DNA from: Clostridia bacterium
GTDB taxonomy: Bacteria > Bacillota_A > Clostridia > Christensenellales > Aristaeellaceae
Direction of reading: 5' to 3'
DNA length: 11,790 nt
NCBI GenBank assembly: GCA_017430945.1
Contig: JAFRMB010000184.1
Coordinates: forward strand, 1 to 11,790
Of the stretch, positions 7,386 through 11,790 are shown piece after piece. A program made the translations under genes and the position numbers. Positions within the stretch are counted from its first letter, which is position 1. Each line of letters opens with the position of its first letter. The notes beneath the pieces are model-generated. The model was given only the letters and a program-made list of their open reading frames with translations. It made no database searches and was not told where the DNA came from.

Positions 7386-8624
7386 TCAATCCGTCAGTCC
7401 GCTCTTCGCCTTCATCTTCGCGTAGACCGCGGTGGGCAGGCCGTAGAGGGTGATGAAGCCGTCGGCCCAGGTCTGGTCGTACACGTTGTCCTCGTCGAAG
7501 GTGGCGATCTCGGGATCGTACAGGCTGTAGGGCGAGGTCATGCCCGCGCCGATGATGTTGCCCTTGTAGAGCTTGAGCTTCACGGTGCCGGTGACGGTCT
7601 GCTGGGTCTTCTCGCAGAAGGCGGTCATGGCCTGCCGCAGCGGAGAGAACCACTGGCCGTTGTACACCAGATCGGCGTATTCCAGCGCCATGCGCTGCTT
7701 GTAGTGCTGGGTGGCCTTGTCGAGGCAAAGCTGCTCCAGCTTTTCATGGGCGGCGTAGAGGATGGTCCCGCCGGGGGTCTCATAGATGCCGCGGCACTTG
7801 ATGCCCACCAGCCGGTTCTCGACGATGTCGATGATGCCGATGCCGTGCTTGCCGCCCAGCTCGTTCAGCTTCCACACCAGGTCCACCGGCGCGAGCTTCT
7901 CGCCGTTCACGGCCACGGGCCAGCCCTTTTCAAAGTCGATGGTCACGTACTCGCCCTCATCCGGAGCTTCCTCGGGGGTGACGCCCATCTCCATGTTGCC
8001 GGCGTACTTCGGCTCGTTGGCGGGATCTTCCAGCTCCAGGCCCTCGTGGGACAGGTGCCACATGTTCTTGTCTTTGGAGTAGTTGGTCTCGCGGCTGATC
8101 TTCAGCGGGATATCGTGGGCCTCTGCGTAGTCGATCTCCTCGTCGCGGCCCTTGATGTCCCAGATGCGCCAGGGCGCGATCACGGGCATGTCAGGCGCGA
8201 AGGCCTTGATGGCCAGCTCGAAGCGCACCTGATCGTTGCCCTTGCCGGTACAGCCGTGGGCGATGGCGTCCGCGCCTTCCTTCTTCGCGATCTCCACCAG
8301 CCGCTTGGCGATGATGGGACGCGCGAACGAGGTGCCCAGCAGATAGGTGTTTTCGTATTTGGCGCCCATCTGCATGGAGGGGATCACGACATCCTCGATG
8401 AATTCCTTGTTCAGATCCTCGATATAGAGCTTGCTGGCGCCGGTCTTGAGGGCTTTCTCCTCCAGTCCGTCCAGCTCGCCCACCTGGCCGACGTTGCCGC
8501 TGACCGCGATGACCTCGCAGCCCGGATAATTCTCCTTGAGCCAGGGGATGATGACGGAGGTGTCCAGACCGCCCGAATAGGCGAGGACGATCTTCTTGTA
8601 CTGCTTGTTGGTCTTCTGCTTCAT
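7386..8624 (-). CDS. argG: Argininosuccinate synthase
   Basis: Joins citrulline and aspartate, using ATP, to make argininosuccinate, the substrate of ArgH. The protein has 412 residues, the usual type-1 length. The ATP-pyrophosphatase P-loop SGGLDTS is at 17-23, [12 protein letters not shown] at 98-109 and [13 protein letters not shown] at 124-136, all intact. The start is the ATG at 8624: AAGGAG (8638-8633) is 8 nt upstream. The ATG at 8678, 18 codons earlier, overlaps the -10 box of the promoter and would add a non-conserved tail, so it was rejected. This is the first gene of the apparent argG-argH-propeller-methyltransferase block and has its own strong promoter. Arginine-repressor control is expected for such operons; candidate sites are listed separately. 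Confidence 0.97.
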   Translation of the reverse strand: MKQKTNKQYKKIVLAYSGGLDTSVIIPWLKENYPGCEVIAVSGNVGQVGELDGLEEKALKTGASKLYIEDLNKEFIEDVVIPSMQMGAKYENTYLLGTSFARPIIAKRLVEIAKKEGADAIAHGCTGKGNDQVRFELAIKAFAPDMPVIAPWRIWDIKGRDEEIDYAEAHDIPLKISRETNYSKDKNMWHLSHEGLELEDPANEPKYAGNMEMGVTPEEAPDEGEYVTIDFEKGWPVAVNGEKLAPVDLVWKLNELGGKHGIGIIDIVENRLVGIKCRGIYETPGGTILYAAHEKLEQLCLDKATQHYKQRMALEYADLVYNGQWFSPLRQAMTAFCEKTQQTVTGTVKLKLYKGNIIGAGMTSPYSLYDPEIATFDEDNVYDQTWADGFITLYGLPTAVYAKMKAKSGLTD

Positions 8625-8641
8625 ATCTAACGCTCCTTGTT

Positions 8642-8654
8642 CGCCGTTCCGGCG
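8642..8654 (-). other. Small hairpin in the argG leader
   Basis: CGCCG (8642-8646) and CGGCG (8650-8654) form a perfect 5-bp stem with a 3-nt loop in the roughly 46-nt leader, 3 nt before the argG ribosome-binding site. It is too small to be a known riboswitch and could affect initiation slightly. Confidence 0.3.
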
Positions 8655-8676
8655 CTCATTTTCTGTCGATGCATCC

Positions 8677-8704
8677 ATTATATACCAAAAATATGCAATG
8701 TCAA
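8677..8704 (-). promoter_or_regulatory. argG promoter
   Basis: On the minus strand TTGACA (8704-8699) and TATAAT (8682-8677) are both full consensus, separated by 16 nt. The predicted start near 8670 gives a leader of about 46 nt before the argG ATG. The surrounding sequence (about 8670-8765) is strongly AT-rich against a GC-rich background. This is the best promoter in the window. Confidence 0.88.
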
Positions 8705-8750
8705 GCCGGAATATACGCTTGTAACGTTAATAATTGGGAATAATATGCAA
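8687..8750. promoter_or_regulatory. Candidate paired operator at the argG promoter
   Basis: A 12-mer reading TTGCATATTNTT on the minus strand occurs twice: at 8698-8687, between the -35 and -10 boxes, and at 8750-8739, upstream of the promoter. The copies are offset by 52 bp, close to five helical turns. Their AT-rich cores are only partly like the ARG box bound by ArgR/AhrC (TGAATNNNNATTCA type). The sequence repeat is seen directly; the repressor-site reading is an inference. Confidence 0.3.
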
Positions 8751-8783
8751 ATATCATGTATATTGATGCAGATTCTCGATGGA

Positions 8784-8807
8784 GCCGGGTGCGCCGGCGG
8801 CACCGGC
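8784..8807 (-). other. GC-rich hairpin downstream of tadA
   Basis: On the minus strand GCCGGTGC (8807-8800) pairs with GCACCCGGC (8792-8784) with one bulged C and a 7-nt loop. It starts about 40 nt after the tadA stop. No T-run follows, so it is at best a poor intrinsic terminator or a 3'-end stabiliser between tadA and the argG promoter. Confidence 0.35.
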
Positions 8808-8847
8808 CGCGATCTGCGGGGATGCGGGGGATCGGCCGCGCCCGCGA

Positions 8848-9297
8848 TCAGCCGCGGATGGCGCTGAAAAAGGCGTTGAGCATGCGCTGGCACTCGTCCT
8901 GGAGCACGCCGCCGTCGCAGGGGCAGAAGTGGGGGAAGGCGGGGTCCTCAGGGATGCGGTACAGGCTGCCGGCGCATCCCTGGCCGGGGTTGGGGGCTCC
9001 GTACACCAGGCGGCTCACACGGGCCTGCATGATGGCGCCGGCGCACATGGGACAGGGCTCCAGCGTGACGTACAGCGTGCAGCCGGTCAGGCGCCAGTCG
9101 CCGAGCGCGCGGCAGGCCCGCTGGATGGCGAGCAGCTCCGCGTGGGCAGTGGGATCGCGCTGCGCCTCGCAGGCGTTGTGCGCCCGGGCGACGATCTCGC
9201 CGTTCCTGGCGATGACGCATCCCACGGGCAGCTCGCCCGCGTCGGCGGCCATCTGTGCCTGCGCGAGCGCCTCGCGCATGAGATCGGGATCGTTCAT
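8848..9297 (-). CDS. tadA: tRNA-specific adenosine deaminase TadA
   Basis: Converts adenosine to inosine at the wobble position of tRNA-Arg(ACG), needed to read CGU/CGC/CGA codons. The 149-residue length is normal. The zinc cytidine/deoxycytidylate-deaminase fold is clear: ELPVGCVIARNGEIVARAHN (22-41) with the substrate-side Asn, then DPTAHAE (48-54) with zinc ligand H52 and catalytic E54, and PCPMC (81-85) with ligands C82 and C85. The A-G-S stretch (109-111) and GGVLQDEC (129-136) fit TadA rather than guanine or cytosine deaminases. The ATG at 9297 has a perfect AGGAGG (9310-9305) 7 nt upstream. It follows the MATE gene by 42 nt on the same strand with no promoter seen between, so co-transcription is likely. 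A broader nucleoside-deaminase role cannot be fully excluded. Confidence 0.93.
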   Translation of the reverse strand: MNDPDLMREALAQAQMAADAGELPVGCVIARNGEIVARAHNACEAQRDPTAHAELLAIQRACRALGDWRLTGCTLYVTLEPCPMCAGAIMQARVSRLVYGAPNPGQGCAGSLYRIPEDPAFPHFCPCDGGVLQDECQRMLNAFFSAIRG

Positions 9298-9339
9298 CGT
9301 GCGGCCTCCTGTGGATGGTCGTAAGGCTTTGACCGGGCC

Positions 9340-10707
9340 CTACGCGGTGAGCAGCATGCCCCGGCGCTTCCAGTGGGCGATCAGGCCCAGCTCCCACACC
9401 AGCATGAGCACCCATCCGGCGACGCAAGCCAGCGGCACGGCGTCCAGCGCCATGCGGCCGATGAGGAGCCACGTGACCAGCGCGCGGGTGAACATCTGTG
9501 CGTAGGTGACATACATGGTCAGCCTGATCCTGCCGATGGCCCGCATATAGCCCTGCAGGCCGTTGGTGATTCCGGGCAAGATGTAGAAGAGACCCATCAG
9601 CCTCAGATACCGCGTGCCCAGGCGGATGACCTCGGTCTCTCCGGCGTCCACGAACAGCCTCATCAGCGGACCGGCCAGGGCGAATACGCACAGGGAGATG
9701 ACGGCGCCGTAGACGGTCTCGATCACCATGGCGGCCCTGAGCCCCTGCAGCATGCGGTCGGACTTCCCGGCCCCGTGGTTCTGGGCCACGAGCACCGTCT
9801 CGCCGTTGGCGATGTCGCGCTCGGGGATGACCGCATAGTCGTCGATGCGGTTGACGGCGGCGAAGGCCGCGGCCGTGTGCACGCCCAGCGGATTCACCTG
9901 GGACTGCACCAGCAGCCGCCCCACATAGATGCCCGCCTGCTGCATCGCGCTGGCATAGCTGAACCGCAGCGTGCGGCCGAGCAGCCGGCGGTCGAGGCAA
10001 AAGTCGCGGCGATCGGAGAAGAACACCGGTTCGTTGCGGCGCAGCAGCCAGCCGCACAGCGCGGCGGCGCACGCCTGAGAGATGACCGTGGCCCAGGCCG
10101 CTCCGTCCACGCCCCGGCGCAGGCCCGCCACGAACCAGACGTCCAGGGCGACGTTGAACAGCGAGCCCACGACCAGGCAGACCAGGGGCGTGCGGGTGTC
10201 GCCGATGGAGCGGGACGCCGCCGCCAGGATGTTGTAGAGCCCGGTGACGACCATGCCGGCGGCGACGATGCGCAGATAGCAGGTGGTATCGACCATGATC
10301 GCTTCGGGCGTGTTCACCAGCTGCAGCAGCGGCGCGGCAGAAAAAAACAAGCCGACCGCGATGGCCGCCGACATGCCCGTGGCCATGATGAGCGTGGTGG
10401 AGAACTCCCTGCGCAGACATCGGGCGTCCTCGGCGCCGTAGAACTCGCTCATCAATACCGAGCTTCCGATGCCGATGCCGATGATGAAGAACATGGCGAT
10501 GCTCATGAGGGGGCTGGCCACGCCCACGGCCGCGAGCGCGTCGGCGCCGGCGAATTTGCCGACGATGACGGAGTCCACGGTGTTGTACGTCACCTGGAAC
10601 AGGTCGCCCAGGATCGCCGGAACGGCGTAGGCCAACAGATGCCAGGGGATGCTACCCTCGGTCATCAGCCGCGCGCTCCCGCGCGCCGACCGCGTGTGAA
10701 GTCCCAT
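9340..10707 (-). CDS. MATE-family efflux transporter
   Basis: A 455-residue membrane protein of the multidrug and toxic compound extrusion family, normally 12 helices in two related halves driven by Na+ or H+. The N-terminal half begins MTEGSI (15-20), continues with YNTVDSVIVGKFAG (41-54), and has RSIGDTRTPL (166-175) after the fourth to fifth helix. The second half repeats the pattern with GLQGYMRAIGRIRLTMY near residue 385-400. Substrates cannot be predicted. The ATG at 10707 has GGGGG 7 nt upstream. The ATG at 10665 (residue 15), with GGGAG 10 nt upstream, is a credible alternative because many relatives begin close to MTEGSI. A promoter lies just upstream, and tadA follows after 42 nt. 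The pairing with tadA is probably positional, not functional. Confidence 0.93.
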   Translation of the reverse strand: MGLHTRSARGSARLMTEGSIPWHLLAYAVPAILGDLFQVTYNTVDSVIVGKFAGADALAAVGVASPLMSIAMFFIIGIGIGSSVLMSEFYGAEDARCLRREFSTTLIMATGMSAAIAVGLFFSAAPLLQLVNTPEAIMVDTTCYLRIVAAGMVVTGLYNILAAASRSIGDTRTPLVCLVVGSLFNVALDVWFVAGLRRGVDGAAWATVISQACAAALCGWLLRRNEPVFFSDRRDFCLDRRLLGRTLRFSYASAMQQAGIYVGRLLVQSQVNPLGVHTAAAFAAVNRIDDYAVIPERDIANGETVLVAQNHGAGKSDRMLQGLRAAMVIETVYGAVISLCVFALAGPLMRLFVDAGETEVIRLGTRYLRLMGLFYILPGITNGLQGYMRAIGRIRLTMYVTYAQMFTRALVTWLLIGRMALDAVPLACVAGWVLMLVWELGLIAHWKRRGMLLTA

Positions 10708-10738
10708 ATCAGCGCCCCCGATCGCAATGGTTGTGTCT

Positions 10739-10767
10739 ATTGTATCGCGGGATTATTAAGCTTGCAA
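10739..10767 (-). promoter_or_regulatory. Promoter of the MATE-tadA unit
   Basis: On the minus strand TTGCAA (10767-10762) and TACAAT (10744-10739) are spaced by exactly 17 nt, matching four and five of six consensus bases. The predicted start near 10732 gives a short leader of about 24 nt. The -35 box is embedded in the 8-bp palindrome CTTGCAAG (10761-10768), which could be a regulator half-site. Confidence 0.65.
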
Positions 10768-10842
10768 GGTGCGCCGCGTCGCTGTGCCGCGCGGAAGACC
10801 GTTCGCGGCGGGAAAGATCGGTTTGATGGATAATTAAGACCC

Positions 10843-10904
10843 TTGAAATAGAATCGAAACAATGTATAGATATAATTGAAAATGTTGATACTGCAACACA
10901 TTAT
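10843..10904 (+). promoter_or_regulatory. Candidate tandem promoters of the acidic secreted protein gene
   Basis: Two sigma-A-like pairs lie in the AT-rich stretch before the gene: TTGAAA (10843-10848) with TATAGA (10865-10870), 16 nt apart, and TTGAAA (10876-10881) with CATTAT (10899-10904), 17 nt apart. A TATAAT at 10871-10876 has no well-spaced -35 box. Which is used cannot be told from sequence. Confidence 0.45.
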
Positions 10905-10935
10905 CGTTCGACGTTTCTGGAAGCGGGGAAATGAT

Positions 10936-11790
10936 ATGAAACAAATGTTCAAAAGGTGCCTCGCGCTGCTGATGAGCGCGATGCTGCTGACGACGTGCCT
11001 GTCGGGCGCGTTGTCGGAGCCGGTCGCGTCGGACGGAGCGTCGGCGGATGGACTCGCCGAGACCGTGACCGGGTCCGGGGAGATATGTGAAGGTGACGAG
11101 CTGATCGAGGCGGCCATGCCGGATGCGCCGGTAGATGAGCTTGCCCTGGAGCTTGGGACCGGTGAGGGCGTGCTGCCGCAAAATGAGGATATCCTCGCGG
11201 ACGACGATGCCCAGGACGCGGACGACGGCGCACTGTCTGTCGAAAGCGGTGACCCTCTCCCTGAGGACATCGGCGCCGCCGAGGGCGGAGATGCCGGGTC
11301 TGAGGCGGGAGACGGGGCCGGAACGGACGCGGATGAAGCGCCTGCGGATGGCGATGATGCCGGATCGGACGGAGATGAAGGCGCCGTGCCTGAAATGAGC
11401 GGTGACGACGAAGCCGTCGATGACGGCGATGCCGGATCGGACGGAGACGGCGAGCCTGCCGGGGACGAGGCTTTCGGACCGGACGAAGGCGATGGATCTG
11501 CCGGGGAGGGAGAAGACGGGACCGAAGCGGACGAGGATGCGGCAGAGGATGAGCTGCTGCCGCTGCTCGCGCCGGCGGAGGGCATCGCCATCGACGAGAC
11601 GGCCTTCCCGGATGCCACCTTCCGCGCCTTTGTGGCGGAGTACGTGGACGGCGACGGCGACGGTACCCTGTCCGATGAGGAGATCGCCGAAGTCCATGAT
11701 ATGAGGTTGGTCTACACCGACGAGGAAATGGAAGAGGACTTTCCGCTGGAGATCGAAACGCTGGAGGGCATCGGGATCTTCTGCAATCTG
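10936..11790 (+). CDS. Secreted acidic EF-hand-like protein, probable leucine-rich-repeat surface protein (N-terminal part)
   Basis: Open from ATG 10936 to the window edge with no stop, 285 codons so far; the start has GGGGA (10925-10929) 6 nt upstream. Residues 1-27 are a signal peptide (basic start, hydrophobic core, LLTTC then LSGALS). L-T-T-C is only a poor lipobox. Residues 36-215 are a Gly/Ala/Asp/Glu low-complexity stretch: I count 63 acidic and no Lys, Arg or His residues in 180. DAGSDGD occurs twice. Residues 216-285 look like a small domain often found before leucine-rich repeats in clostridial surface proteins: IDETAFPDATFRAFV (219-233), a canonical EF-hand-type calcium loop (238-249, D-x-D-x-D-G-x-x-x-x-x-E), then LEGIGIFCNL, the usual lead-in to the first repeat. 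The LRR part is predicted to lie beyond the window. It is divergent from the MATE gene. Its function is unknown; surface adhesion or calcium binding is inference. Confidence 0.8.
   Translation, partial: MKQMFKRCLALLMSAMLLTTCLSGALSEPVASDGASADGLAETVTGSGEICEGDELIEAAMPDAPVDELALELGTGEGVLPQNEDILADDDAQDADDGALSVESGDPLPEDIGAAEGGDAGSEAGDGAGTDADEAPADGDDAGSDGDEGAVPEMSGDDEAVDDGDAGSDGDGEPAGDEAFGPDEGDGSAGEGEDGTEADEDAAEDELLPLLAPAEGIAIDETAFPDATFRAFVAEYVDGDGDGTLSDEEIAEVHDMRLVYTDEEMEEDFPLEIETLEGIGIFCNL
11356..11447 (+). repeat. 20-bp direct repeat in the acidic linker
   Basis: The same 20 bases, beginning GATGCCGGATCGG and ending ACGGAGA, occur at 11356-11375 and 11428-11447. They are 72 bp (24 codons) apart, in frame, both encoding DAGSDGD. 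They suggest expansion of the linker by duplication. Confidence 0.85.

Noticed and set aside
8625..8678. Longer argG with the ATG at 8678
   Set aside because: That ATG overlaps the consensus -10 box, the extra 18 residues are not family-like, and the ATG at 8624 has a well-spaced AAGGAG.
8625..8847. Possible riboswitch or T-box leader for argG
   Set aside because: The predicted leader is only about 46 nt and holds one 5-bp stem, with no T-box or known riboswitch core.
8948..10420. A 490-codon minus-strand frame overlapping the MATE and tadA genes
   Set aside because: It lies in another frame of two confidently assigned genes, is Arg/His-rich and has no conserved motif.
9373..10833. A 486-codon plus-strand frame opposite the MATE gene
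   Set aside because: It is an antisense shadow rich in His, Gln, Asp and Gly with no domain and no ribosome-binding site.
10737..11618. A 293-codon minus-strand frame rich in Ser, Pro and Ala, and a second overlapping minus frame of 287 codons, resembling a secreted low-complexity protein
   Set aside because: They are antisense shadows of the GC-rich, Asp/Glu/Gly/Ala-coding plus-strand gene, run through the AT-rich promoter region and show no ribosome-binding site or recognisable domain.
1..11790. CRISPR array, transposon, prophage, toxin-antitoxin pair, tRNA or rRNA
   Set aside because: No regular spacer-repeat pattern, transposase or integrase motifs, terminal repeats, small toxin-like gene pair or tRNA-like cloverleaf was seen on reading both strands.

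Overview
The window looks like an ordinary chromosomal segment of a GC-rich member of the Clostridia (Bacillota). The clues are strong AGGAGG-type ribosome-binding sites about 7-8 nt before most starts, sigma-A-like promoters sitting in short AT-rich islands, a potABCD polyamine importer, and a secreted protein whose EF-hand-like loop leads into what looks like a leucine-rich-repeat (LRR) start, a design common in gut Clostridia. A gut or rumen lineage such as Christensenellales or Oscillospirales fits, but this is inferred from style and is not proven.

Layout. Plus strand, 3-3004: the end of potA, then potB, potC and potD, a spermidine/putrescine ABC importer that ends in a strong hairpin terminator (3025-3073). 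Minus strand, 8624 down to 3135: argG, argH, a membrane-anchored PQQ-like beta-propeller protein and a MetH-type homocysteine S-methyltransferase. A near-consensus promoter precedes argG. The argG-argH gap holds a hairpin and a possible second promoter. The propeller start is 3 nt from the argH stop, and the methyltransferase follows after 68 nt. Minus strand, 10707 down to 8848: a MATE-family exporter and tadA (tRNA adenosine deaminase), probably read from one promoter upstream of the exporter. Plus strand, 10936 to the end: a divergent gene for a secreted, extremely acidic protein, cut off by the window edge.

How they work together. PotABCD imports polyamines. ArgG and ArgH carry out the last two steps of arginine synthesis, and arginine can feed polyamine synthesis, so the two blocks are metabolically adjacent although transcribed convergently. 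The propeller and methyltransferase are the unexplained tail of the arginine block. No mobile element, CRISPR array, phage gene, rRNA or tRNA was seen, and no intergenic gap exceeds about 230 nt. I found no convincing new multi-gene system. The points most worth following are the acidic secreted protein, the propeller coupled to argH, and the candidate paired operator at argG.
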